64,000 bases of DNA from Flavobacteriales bacterium 33_180_T64. Lineage in GTDB: Bacteria; Bacteroidota; Bacteroidia; Flavobacteriales; Flavobacteriaceae. Positions 53,906-62,285 of this stretch are shown here, one piece after another. Within the stretch, counting starts at the first letter, position 1. Each line of letters starts with the position of its first letter. Below the pieces are notes generated by a model. It ran no database searches. It saw nothing but the letters and a program-made list of their open reading frames with translations, and was not told the DNA's origin. Where the stretch lies: contig MAAQ01000002.1 of assembly GCA_002162685.1 (NCBI GenBank), forward strand, positions 62,001 to 126,000, given 5' to 3'. The position numbers and the translations under genes were made by a program.

Positions 53906-54658
53906 TTAATTGTTTTTTAAATGTATAAAATAAGACGAATACACTTTTAATTCTGCTCTAATCATTGCTGACACACCATCGCCTGTAATTGTTGCACCTG
54001 CAATAGCATCAACCGCATTATCTGTTCTATCTATATTTGTAGGATCTGCATTTCCTTTTGAAACATTAATACCAACAAATTTACCAGAATCATCTAATAA
54101 ATGCTCTCCAATAAAATCGTCCATAAAGAAACGTTGATTGATATTAGCTCCTAATCCTGGTGTTTCTCCTTTATGATCCATAAACACTCCTTGTACAATC
54201 ATATTCTCGTCCATAGCAACATATGCCCAAATGGCATCCCATAAACCTTTACCTCGCACTGGGACTATATAAGAGATTTTACCTTCTTTTTTCCCAATAA
54301 ACAATGGCAATTGTCTTTCATAAGATTTGCTTTTTGCCGCAGTTTGTTCTTTTTTAATATCAATAAGATAAGCTTGGTCGTCAACACGAACATCATCTCC
54401 TTTAATTACCAATTGCTTAACAATATATTCAGAAAACTTATCAGCGACTACATCTGTAGAAATCATCGCTACTGAGCTTTCTTCATTATCATTAACTCCC
54501 ATAGCATATAAGATATTCTGTTGTTTTTCAAGACGCTTGTTTTCGTCAATATTAGGTTTTAGAGCTGATGCAGCAAATGCTAATATCGATCCTACAACTA
54601 ATACCATTCCTATGGCGAAAAGTATCGTATAACTATTTTTATCTGTTCTCTTTTCCAT
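53906..54658 (-). CDS. nqrC: Na+-translocating NADH:quinone reductase subunit C
   Basis: Subunit with one N-terminal membrane helix and a periplasmic flavin domain carrying covalent FMN. The flavinylation site is DAIAGATITG with Thr223; the position before Gly, usually Ser or Thr, is Ala here. The acidic and GETPGLGANI blocks are conserved. Length is 250 aa. It starts 2 nt after the nqrB stop. The FMN would be attached by the nearby ApbE. Confidence 0.96.
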   Translation of the reverse strand: MEKRTDKNSYTILFAIGMVLVVGSILAFAASALKPNIDENKRLEKQQNILYAMGVNDNEESSVAMISTDVVADKFSEYIVKQLVIKGDDVRVDDQAYLIDIKKEQTAAKSKSYERQLPLFIGKKEGKISYIVPVRGKGLWDAIWAYVAMDENMIVQGVFMDHKGETPGLGANINQRFFMDDFIGEHLLDDSGKFVGINVSKGNADPTNIDRTDNAVDAIAGATITGDGVSAMIRAELKVYSSYFIHLKNN

Positions 54659-54660
54659 CG

Positions 54661-55887
54661 TTAAGCAATTTTAACTTTTAGACGTTTTAGTCTACGTTTT
54701 ACATTTCCTTGAACTACATAGTGATCAATAGTTGGTGCAAATACATTCATTAACAGAATAGCCAACATTACACCTTCTGGATATGCTGGATTAAATACTC
54801 GAATCATAATTGAAATAAATCCAATTAAAAATCCGTAAATCCATTTTCCTTTATTCGTTTGCGAAGCAGTCACGGGATCTGTTGCCATAAATACAGTACC
54901 AAAAGCAAATCCACCAATAAGTAAATGATGCCAGAATTCTGTATTCATTAAGCCATAGAACTTACTTGATTCTGTTATCCATCCAGAACTCGCCACAGCA
55001 TTAAATATTAATCCCATCACTAAAGCTCCAATTACAGAAGACAACATGATTCTCCAACTTCCAATCTTAGTAAAGATTAAAAACAATGCCGCTAATACGA
55101 TTAATAGGGTTGATGTTTCTCCAACTGAACCTGGAATAATTCCGTAAAACATATCCATAACCTCATAACCGGCACCTTTATTTTGAGCTAAGCTTCCTAA
55201 AATAGTTTCACCAGAAATGGCATCTAATTTTTCGCCAGCAGCAATCATTTGATCACGTTCAACAGCACCTGTTACCCAAACTTTATCTCCAGACATCCAT
55301 GTTGGATATGCAAAGAATAAAAACGCTCTAATAGTTAAAGCAGGGTTTAAGATATTCATTCCTGTACCACCAAATACTTCTTTACCAATAACAACACCAA
55401 AAGCAACTGCAACGGCAAGCATCCATAATGGTGTATCAATTGGAACGATTAAAGGCACTAACATTCCTGTTACTAAGTAGCCTTCTTCTACTTCGTGGCT
55501 ATTTTTTATAGCAAATAAAATCTCTATTGCTAAACCTACACCATAAGACACAATTACTAATGGAATTACTTTCCAAAAACCAACCATGAAATTATCCATA
55601 GTCCAAAACTGAGAATTAAAGAAACCTTCTGTAACGTGTTGAATGTCTCCAAATGCTAAATGATGTTGATATCCTGCATTAAGCATCCCAAAAATCAAAC
55701 ACGGTACCATTGCCATAATCACAATGTTCATGGTACGCTTTAAATCATCGGCTGCTTTTATATGAGTCCCATTATGCGTAGTCTCATTAGGTAAAAACAA
55801 AAACGTATGGATTGCAGAAAATGCTGGCAACCATTTTTTGTCTTTATTCTTTTCTTTAAAATTATGTAAATTACTTTTTAAACCCAT
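54661..55887 (-). CDS. nqrB: Na+-translocating NADH:quinone reductase subunit B
   Basis: Ten-helix membrane subunit (408 aa) that forms the sodium channel and carries covalent FMN. TGMLVPLIVPIDTPLWMLAVAVAFGVVIGKEVFGG is interrupted only by loops typical of NqrB. The FMN site is probably Thr228 in DAISGETILG, where the usual SGAT reads SGET. ATDPVTASQT and the C-terminal LMNVFAPTIDHYV are conserved. Its start overlaps the nqrA stop by one base. Confidence 0.97.
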   Translation of the reverse strand: MGLKSNLHNFKEKNKDKKWLPAFSAIHTFLFLPNETTHNGTHIKAADDLKRTMNIVIMAMVPCLIFGMLNAGYQHHLAFGDIQHVTEGFFNSQFWTMDNFMVGFWKVIPLVIVSYGVGLAIEILFAIKNSHEVEEGYLVTGMLVPLIVPIDTPLWMLAVAVAFGVVIGKEVFGGTGMNILNPALTIRAFLFFAYPTWMSGDKVWVTGAVERDQMIAAGEKLDAISGETILGSLAQNKGAGYEVMDMFYGIIPGSVGETSTLLIVLAALFLIFTKIGSWRIMLSSVIGALVMGLIFNAVASSGWITESSKFYGLMNTEFWHHLLIGGFAFGTVFMATDPVTASQTNKGKWIYGFLIGFISIMIRVFNPAYPEGVMLAILLMNVFAPTIDHYVVQGNVKRRLKRLKVKIA

Positions 55888-57236
55888 TATCCTATCTCTT
55901 TAAGCATTAAGTCTAAACCTTTTCTAATAATATCTTGATGCGGTTGTTTAGACACACATATAAATTCTGTTAACGCGAAATCCTCAGGTGCAACTTCGTA
56001 CATTCCTAAAGCTTCCATTTCGTCTAAATCTTCATATTTGCAAGCCTTTAATATTTGCATTGGATAGATATCTAATGGAAATACTTGTTCATAAGAGCCT
56101 GTCATTACAAAAGCACGATGTTCACCATTTGTATTGGTATTCAAAGCGTATTTTTTCTTCGGACTTAACCAAGAAAACGTTAATGCTCTTGATGTTGAAA
56201 TTTTATTAAAAATGGGTTTATTCCAACCAAAAAATTCGTAATCATCACCTTCAGGAATCACTGAGATTAGATTATCATAAAACCCAAGATTTCCATCAGG
56301 TTTTAACTGCTTACCAGATAATACATTTCCAGAAATGATACGATCGTTACCATTTTTTTCAACTCCATTATCGTAAACCATAGTCGCAATTTCGCTTCCT
56401 ATTCTAGTTTTAAAATATCTAGGTTTCTTTACTGAGGAACCAGCTAAAGCAACAACACGTTCGGCGTTGAATTTGCCTGTCAATAATAATTCACCTATAA
56501 CGACTAAATCTTGAGCGTTAACAGTCCAAACTGTTTCGCCTTTATTAATAGGATCGATCTTGTTAATATGTGTCCCTACATTCCCTGCTGGATGTGGTCC
56601 AGAAATCATATGAATAATGGCATCACTCATAGTTGCTAGTGGAGAATCATTAGACCCAACACCAATATGAACTTGACCTTCAGTTAGTTTTGCTAAAGCA
56701 GAAACTGCAGCTTGTAATTCAGCTTCTTTTCCGTTTAACACAAAATCTAAATCTGCTGCTAAAGGTGCAGTTGCATAACCAGAAATAAAAATCGCCTTTG
56801 GTGATTTTTCTGGATTTGCAATCACATCATAAGGTCTTTGCTTAATAAAAGGCCAACATCCTGAAGCTAATAAATGTGCCTTAGTAGCTACAGCATCTGA
56901 ACTCATATTAAATGTTCCAAAATTTTTGTAAGATTGTTCTTTATCTGCTTGAATCTTAATCGCATCAATACGTCGTTTAGGACCTCTTAATACTTCTACC
57001 ACAGTTCCAGAAACTGGAGACACAAACTTTACAGCTTCATTAGACTTATCATGAAAGATAATATCGCCTGCTTGTAAAGTAGCACCTTCTTTTGCAATGA
57101 GTTTCGGAATAACGCTGTGAAAATCTTCAGGCCTGATAGTGCAGAAATTACTTATAATGGCTTGCTCAACTGTTTTTTCAGCTTCACCAACAAGTTTTAT
57201 ATCCAGACCTTTTTTAATCTTAATGTCTTTTGACAT
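55887..57236 (-). CDS. nqrA: Na+-translocating NADH:quinone reductase subunit A
   Basis: Soluble cytoplasmic subunit of the complex, 449 aa, related to RnfC without the ferredoxin extension. KKGLDIKLVGEAEK, PGDIIFHDKSNE-like GDIIFHDKS, GCWPFIKQRPYDVIANP, IFISGYATAPLAADLDF and NVGTHINKIDPI are hallmark segments. It is first in the operon, with a TAnnTTTG box 38 nt upstream of its ATG, and leads A-B-C-D-E-F in the standard order. Confidence 0.97.
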   Translation of the reverse strand: MSKDIKIKKGLDIKLVGEAEKTVEQAIISNFCTIRPEDFHSVIPKLIAKEGATLQAGDIIFHDKSNEAVKFVSPVSGTVVEVLRGPKRRIDAIKIQADKEQSYKNFGTFNMSSDAVATKAHLLASGCWPFIKQRPYDVIANPEKSPKAIFISGYATAPLAADLDFVLNGKEAELQAAVSALAKLTEGQVHIGVGSNDSPLATMSDAIIHMISGPHPAGNVGTHINKIDPINKGETVWTVNAQDLVVIGELLLTGKFNAERVVALAGSSVKKPRYFKTRIGSEIATMVYDNGVEKNGNDRIISGNVLSGKQLKPDGNLGFYDNLISVIPEGDDYEFFGWNKPIFNKISTSRALTFSWLSPKKKYALNTNTNGEHRAFVMTGSYEQVFPLDIYPMQILKACKYEDLDEMEALGMYEVAPEDFALTEFICVSKQPHQDIIRKGLDLMLKEIG

Positions 57237-57273
57237 ACGCTTTATATTGAAATTAGTTGTCTAAAAATCCGTG

Positions 57274-57281
57274 CAAATTTA
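57274..57281 (-). promoter_or_regulatory. -7 box of the nqr operon
   Basis: Reverse-strand TAAATTTG fits TAnnTTTG, 38 nt before nqrA. CTG stands about 22 nt further upstream in place of TTG. Confidence 0.55.
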
Positions 57282-57403
57282 CGAATTTTACTGCGTAATA
57301 AAACAGTCTGAAATTCTAAGTTCATTATTTTTATTGATTCTAAATTAGACAAACAATATTAAGGCATAGATTTTGTTTACCTTTACATATCAAACTCATA
57401 TTA

Positions 57404-58657
57404 ATGATTAAGAATATCTGTTTTTTTTTACTAGCCTTAATACTTTCTACTCAAGGGTTTTCTCAAATTAGCGAAGTTAATCCTCCTGATTACATAAAAA
57501 CGATAACATTTAGAAGTCGCACGTCTTCTCAAGGGCAGTTACCCATTATTCGCTTAGGTGAAGCATTTAATTTAGAATTTGACGTACTTACCACAGATGA
57601 GCCAGACTTTTATTATACAATTGAACATTATAATTATGATTGGACAAAATCCAATCTTGTAAAAATGGAATACATGAACGGTTTTGACAATTATAGAATT
57701 GTAAACTATCAAAACTCATTTAATGCCTATCAATTGTATTCTCATTACGATTTAAAAATTCCAAATCAGCAAACTCGCGGATTAACAAAATCTGGTAATT
57801 ATATCATTTCAATTTACAACGAAGATCAGGATTTGGTATTCACTAGAAAGTTCATGATGTACAAAGAACAACTAGGTGTTGCTGTATCAATAAAACGTAT
57901 GAGAGATGTTAAATATATTGACAGCAAACAAAGTGTTGATATTGCAATTAATTCTGGTGGATTAAACCTAAACAATCCCAAACAAACAGTTAAAACATTA
58001 ATAATTCAAAACAATAATTTAAATACAGCAATTTCTAATGTTAAACCACAATATACAATAGGAAAAGAGCTCTTATATAAATATACTAACGAAACTGCAT
58101 TTTGGGCAAGTAATGAGTTTCGATTCTTTGAAACTAAAGACGTTAGAGGCGCAAACACTGGCGTACAATTTACAGACTTAAAAAACATTTACCACAGTTA
58201 TTTATTTGCTGATGGCTCTAGAAACAATCAACCATATACCTATAATCCTGATATTAATGGTAATTTTCAAATTACAGCAATTGATACAGACGACATTGAT
58301 ATTGAAGCAGATTACACCAACGTACATTTCTCTTTAATTCATCCTGAATTCACAAACGGAAGCACAATTTATATTTACGGAAATTTCAACAATTATGCTT
58401 TCGCAAATGAGAACAAGCTTGTATTCAATAGTGAAAGTGGTCGCTATGAAACTATAATAAAGTTAAAACAAGGATTTTACAACTACAAATATGTTCTTGT
58501 AGATGCCAACGGGAATCTTGACGAAGGTCAAATTAGTGGTAATTTTTGGCAAACCGAAAACAATTACAAAGTATTAGTATACTATAGAGATTTAGGCGCT
58601 CGATATGATCAACTTATTGGTTTTGGCGAGTCTTCTTCCGTTAATATTTCTAACTAA
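57404..58657 (+). CDS. T9SS plug-domain protein (DUF5103 type)
   Basis: A 417-aa exported protein (signal ends GFSQI). The opening PDYIKTITFRSR, RLGEAFNLEFDVL, the FYYTIEHYNYDW and FDNYRIVNYQNSFNAYQLYSHY type blocks and the late FVHFSLIHPEFTNGSTIYIYG and KQGFYNYKYV segments identify the DUF5103 family. A member was found as the plug that closes the lateral SprA opening of the type IX translocon. This fits the T9SS cargo at 9636. The last 8 bp overlap the reverse cysteine dioxygenase gene. Confidence 0.88.
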   Translation: MIKNICFFLLALILSTQGFSQISEVNPPDYIKTITFRSRTSSQGQLPIIRLGEAFNLEFDVLTTDEPDFYYTIEHYNYDWTKSNLVKMEYMNGFDNYRIVNYQNSFNAYQLYSHYDLKIPNQQTRGLTKSGNYIISIYNEDQDLVFTRKFMMYKEQLGVAVSIKRMRDVKYIDSKQSVDIAINSGGLNLNNPKQTVKTLIIQNNNLNTAISNVKPQYTIGKELLYKYTNETAFWASNEFRFFETKDVRGANTGVQFTDLKNIYHSYLFADGSRNNQPYTYNPDINGNFQITAIDTDDIDIEADYTNVHFSLIHPEFTNGSTIYIYGNFNNYAFANENKLVFNSESGRYETIIKLKQGFYNYKYVLVDANGNLDEGQISGNFWQTENNYKVLVYYRDLGARYDQLIGFGESSSVNISN

Positions 58658-59189
58658 TAACATCTTTAGAAATTAGCTGTTTAAACGTATCATAATGCAA
58701 TGTTCTCTTAATAAATCGCTGAGAAACTTCATCAAAAGAGCGGCAGTTTTCAATTGGTTTAGCATACACGTGCAAACTCATAGACCTTCCTCTAAAGTTG
58801 TTTTTTAATTTATGAAAACCTAATCTATCATTCATAAATGACACTTGCTTTGGAAATGTTTTCTGAGAACGTTTTTCCCTTAAATAACGATCATCATCTA
58901 TAGCATAAAACACCTCTTCCATTTCCCCTTCCAACAAATAAATCCAACAATCTTCACCATCATGACCATGAATAGCTGTTTCTTGATCCTTCTCCCAGCA
59001 TAGTAAAATGAGTTCAAAATTGACATCTCTATACATACAGTTTCGTGTATATTTTTTTGACGACCAGCTTTCGAAAGGTTTAAAATCAATAGCGCTAAAA
59101 TCGAAGCTATTAAGCAATGCATTGTAATCTTCTATAGAAGATTGCGACAATATGGTTATTAAATTTTGAAGATTCTCTGAAGATTTCAA
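58650..59189 (-). CDS. cysteine dioxygenase
   Basis: A 179-aa cupin that oxidises cysteine to cysteine sulfinate with O2. The iron ligands His74 and His76 (AIHGHDGEDCW) and His126 are present, with the substrate-site Arg49 (KYTRN). Cys81 and Tyr142 occupy the positions that form the thioether cross-link in mammalian CDO. It is divergent from, and 93 bp away from, a decarboxylase of the cysteine-sulfinate type, which would use its product. Alternative thiol dioxygenase substrates (for example 3-mercaptopropionate) are less likely given the Cys81/Tyr142 pair and the neighbour. Confidence 0.93.
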   Translation of the reverse strand: MKSSENLQNLITILSQSSIEDYNALLNSFDFSAIDFKPFESWSSKKYTRNCMYRDVNFELILLCWEKDQETAIHGHDGEDCWIYLLEGEMEEVFYAIDDDRYLREKRSQKTFPKQVSFMNDRLGFHKLKNNFRGRSMSLHVYAKPIENCRSFDEVSQRFIKRTLHYDTFKQLISKDVIS

Positions 59190-59282
59190 TAGCTGAAAAT
59201 TTATTTAAAGGGATTTTTATAATATTCTGAAAAAATAGGAATAAATTTACACAAAACCAAAACTTAAGAATTACAATACCAC

Positions 59283-60644
59283 ATGCAAAACGACCTAAAA
59301 TTGTTTACAGAACTCGTAGAATTTTTAATTTCAGAAGAAAAAAACAATCCCGTTGCAACTCCTATTGACACTAAAATTCTTTATGACACTTTAGATTTAA
59401 ATCTAAATGATGAACCTTTAATTGACAAGGATTTTAAAAACACATTAAAAGAGATCATAAAAAGCACCCCTAAAACAGCCTCTACTTCATTTTTCAATCA
59501 GTTGTTTGGCGGTCGAATGAATAAAGCAACTCTTGGCGACTTATTAGCTGTTATGCTCAATAACAGTATGTATACATATAAAGTTGCAGGACCTCAAGTT
59601 GGTATTGAAAAAACAATTCTTCGAAAAATTTGTAATATTATTGGCTACCCTCAATCTGCTGATGGCACCTTTGCTCCTGGTGGATCCATGAGTAATTACA
59701 TGGCTGTTTTAATGGCTAGAGACAAATACAATCCTTCAGCCAGAAATAAAGGTATCACCAATAAAATGACACTTTACACTTCGGAAGCTTCACATTATTC
59801 AATTGCAAAAAACGCCTCTTTTATTGGTATAGGAAGACATCAAGTACGCGCAATCAAAGCTAATGAAAAAGGTGAAATGCTAGCTGAAGATTTAGAAGAT
59901 CAAATTAAAAAAGACATCAAAAAAGGCTATCAACCCTTTTTTGTAAATGCAACAGCCGGAACTACAGTTTTAGGAGCCTTTGACGACATTGAGCAAATTA
60001 GCAATGTGTGCAAAACTCATGATATTTGGCTTCATTTAGATGGCGCATATTGTGGAGCAGTTATTTTTAGTGATCAATACAACCATTTAGTAAAAGGAAT
60101 TGAACACACAAATTCATTTAGTGTAAATGCACACAAAATGCTGGGCACGCCCTTAGGCTGCTCTATTATAGTAACTAAAGACAAAAAACACTTATACGAA
60201 TCATTTTCTAATGATGCAGAATATCTTTATCAAACTGATGACGATGATTTTAACTTAGGAAAAACCTCATTACAATGCGGACGAAGAAATGATGCCTTAA
60301 AACTTTGGACACTATGGAAATCAGTTGGAAGTCTCGGTTTGAAATCTATTATAGATCATCAATTCAAATTAGCTGACGTCGCGCGTAACTATATAAACAA
60401 TCACCCAGACTATACCTTATATAGTTTTGAAAATTCTATTTCAGTGTGCTTTAATTATAAGGACATTTCAGCAAAAACATTGTGCACCAAACTTTATGAA
60501 GAATCAAAACTTATGGTTGGCTTCGGAAATTTTAAAAACCAAGATTTTGTAAGAATGGTTACTATTAATACGATACTACAAGAAAAAGATATTCTCAATT
60601 TTTTTAAAACCATTGAAGATTTTGCAAGTTCAACCGACTTTTAA
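59283..60644 (+). CDS. PLP-dependent group II decarboxylase, cysteine-sulfinate decarboxylase-like
   Basis: A 453-aa aspartate/glutamate-decarboxylase-family enzyme. The PLP lysine is Lys285 (NAHKMLGTPLG), preceded by HLDGAYCGA with the PLP-nitrogen Asp. Resemblance to animal CSAD is high: FFNQLF, TAGTTVLGAFD, SLQCGRRNDALKLW. The known selectivity positions of human CSAD (Phe94, Ser114, Tyr116) are matched here by Phe75, Ser95 and Tyr97 at identical spacing, whereas glutamate decarboxylases have other residues there. With the cysteine dioxygenase next door, hypotaurine formation from cysteine is the best inference. Aspartate decarboxylation remains possible. Confidence 0.9.
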   Translation: MQNDLKLFTELVEFLISEEKNNPVATPIDTKILYDTLDLNLNDEPLIDKDFKNTLKEIIKSTPKTASTSFFNQLFGGRMNKATLGDLLAVMLNNSMYTYKVAGPQVGIEKTILRKICNIIGYPQSADGTFAPGGSMSNYMAVLMARDKYNPSARNKGITNKMTLYTSEASHYSIAKNASFIGIGRHQVRAIKANEKGEMLAEDLEDQIKKDIKKGYQPFFVNATAGTTVLGAFDDIEQISNVCKTHDIWLHLDGAYCGAVIFSDQYNHLVKGIEHTNSFSVNAHKMLGTPLGCSIIVTKDKKHLYESFSNDAEYLYQTDDDDFNLGKTSLQCGRRNDALKLWTLWKSVGSLGLKSIIDHQFKLADVARNYINNHPDYTLYSFENSISVCFNYKDISAKTLCTKLYEESKLMVGFGNFKNQDFVRMVTINTILQEKDILNFFKTIEDFASSTDF

Positions 60645-60727
60645 AACGATTAATCGATAGTTTTTTTAAAAAAGTGTTAAAAATTTGCTTAATTTCAAAA
60701 AAACAACTGTTTTACATCGAAATTCGC

Positions 60728-60735
60728 TATTTTTG
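60728..60735 (+). promoter_or_regulatory. -7 box for apaG
   Basis: TATTTTTG fits TAnnTTTG, 23 nt before the ATG; CTG is found 18 nt upstream in place of TTG. Confidence 0.5.
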
Positions 60736-60758
60736 TGGGCTCTCATTGAGAAAAACTC

Positions 60759-61145
60759 ATGGTACAACAAGTAACAAGTGGTATAAAAATTTCTGTCGAA
60801 ACATCTTTCGAAGGCACATTTTATAAAAATTATAAAGTGCACTTTGCGTTTGGATATAAAGTAACTATTGAAAACCAAAGCAAAGATTCTGTTCAGTTAA
60901 ACTCAAGATATTGGACAATTTTAGACGCATTAAATAACATAGAAATTATTGAAGGCGAAGGTGTTATTGGAAAAAAACCAGTTTTAAAACCAGGAGAATC
61001 TCATACTTATAATTCTGGATGTTTATTAACATCACCTTTTGGAGCTATGCATGGTCATTATAACATGGTGAACTTTACAAATACTAATAAATTTAAAGTC
61101 ATAATACCTTCTTTTAAATTAAGCGCTCCTTTTGCACTTAACTAA
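60759..61145 (+). CDS. apaG: ApaG-domain protein
   Basis: A 128-aa beta-sandwich protein (DUF525/ApaG). GIKISVETSFEG, FGYKVTIENQSKDSVQLNSRYWTILDA, VIGKKPVLKPGESHTYNSGC and FGAMHGHYNMVN are family blocks. It is the single-domain bacterial form linked to Co/Mg tolerance in E. coli; the molecular function is not settled. It overlaps the reverse gene at its 3' end by 4 bp. Confidence 0.95.
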   Translation: MVQQVTSGIKISVETSFEGTFYKNYKVHFAFGYKVTIENQSKDSVQLNSRYWTILDALNNIEIIEGEGVIGKKPVLKPGESHTYNSGCLLTSPFGAMHGHYNMVNFTNTNKFKVIIPSFKLSAPFALN

Positions 61146-62146
61146 AATCCATTATAATTTTCTATAAATTCAAACCTAAACGTTTTTTCTTTCTGTTTTA
61201 AATGAAAGAACTGACAATTAGAATCGTGAATAAACTCATATTTAGAATGGATTTCAAAACCTTCAGAAGAAATTCTATAAACCCCATCACAATCAATATT
61301 TCCGTAAGGAGAAATACGTCTAAATCTATATTCTGATTGACACTCTATCCCGTAAAGTTCAAACCAAGATCCAAGCCCAATACCACTTAACCATTGTGCA
61401 TGAGTACATTTCACCTCATTATGTTTAGGTTCAAGGGTTCCAATTAAATTTGACTCGTATCCTTTGAGTATATCTAAAAACAGACGCCTGTTTTCTTTTC
61501 TAATAGTAGAATCAAATTTTGATATATTTCCAGCTTCAGAAACAATGTATACATAATTCTCGGTATCAGAAACAACCACATTCCCAATGGTACTTGGTGT
61601 AAATCTTTTAGATTTTATAAGATTCATTTTAATTGAGATATCTGTAACACTAGCAATTAAAGTATCGGTTACAAAACGAGCACAATTACAAGCCTGTTTT
61701 ATGAAAGCAGCATAGCGAATAAATCCTTGGTTTTGCATATTGATTATAAACTGTTTTGCTTTTTGATAATCAATAGCATTACAAACTGAAGCATATAAAT
61801 TACCTTCTCCGTGAGTAAGTTTGGGATGTGAAGCAAAAAACTTCAAAATGACATCTAAGTTTTTAATCTTGTTACCTACAAATTGAGCAACAATTGGAAA
61901 ATCAAGTTCGAAATCGGTTTCTCGACCTCTAACCCTTCCGTTAGGTGAAGGCACAATATACCTCCCAAAATCATAATATTCTAAAACGCCTGTAGATTTA
62001 TCTATCAAAATTAATGCAGCATGACCAGCTCTTACATGTCTCTTATTTCCAACAAATAAAAATCGTAAAAATTTAGAATACCATTCATCAGCATGTGAGA
62101 CAATGGTTTCCGGATAAGCTAATGTTATGATAATTCCGTCGTTCAT
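61142..62146 (-). CDS. uncharacterised protein, possible permuted papain (NlpC/P60-like) fold
   Basis: A 334-aa cytoplasmic protein with no signal peptide; possibly what annotation calls DUF6695 (from memory). An N-terminal ISLAYPETIV-like start (IITLAYPETIVSHADEWY) leads to RHVRAGHAALILIDKSTG, with a His in a GHAAL strand. After about 110 residues comes CNCARFVTDTL, a helix starting with Cys. His-before-Cys in this order is the circularly permuted layout of the YiiX/LRAT-type papain-fold proteins. The C-terminal third is beta-rich (GLGSWFELYG, YRISSEGFEIHSKY). Enzymatic activity on amide bonds is inference only. It ends convergently with apaG. Confidence 0.7.
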   Translation of the reverse strand: MNDGIIITLAYPETIVSHADEWYSKFLRFLFVGNKRHVRAGHAALILIDKSTGVLEYYDFGRYIVPSPNGRVRGRETDFELDFPIVAQFVGNKIKNLDVILKFFASHPKLTHGEGNLYASVCNAIDYQKAKQFIINMQNQGFIRYAAFIKQACNCARFVTDTLIASVTDISIKMNLIKSKRFTPSTIGNVVVSDTENYVYIVSEAGNISKFDSTIRKENRRLFLDILKGYESNLIGTLEPKHNEVKCTHAQWLSGIGLGSWFELYGIECQSEYRFRRISPYGNIDCDGVYRISSEGFEIHSKYEFIHDSNCQFFHLKQKEKTFRFEFIENYNGF

Positions 62147-62236
62147 ATAAATATTAAAGCTGGCAACTTACAAAAAATTGCGCATTATTTTAACCTTGTT
62201 TTAATAGCCTTTAATTTATTAGTCGTCAAAAAATCG

Positions 62237-62244
62237 TAACTTTG
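62237..62244 (+). promoter_or_regulatory. -7 box for pruA
   Basis: TAACTTTG fits TAnnTTTG, 41 nt before the ATG; TTT stands at the -33 position. Confidence 0.55.
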
Positions 62245-62285
62245 CACCTTCAAAATAATAACCAATTTTTAAACCAAAATTTAAG

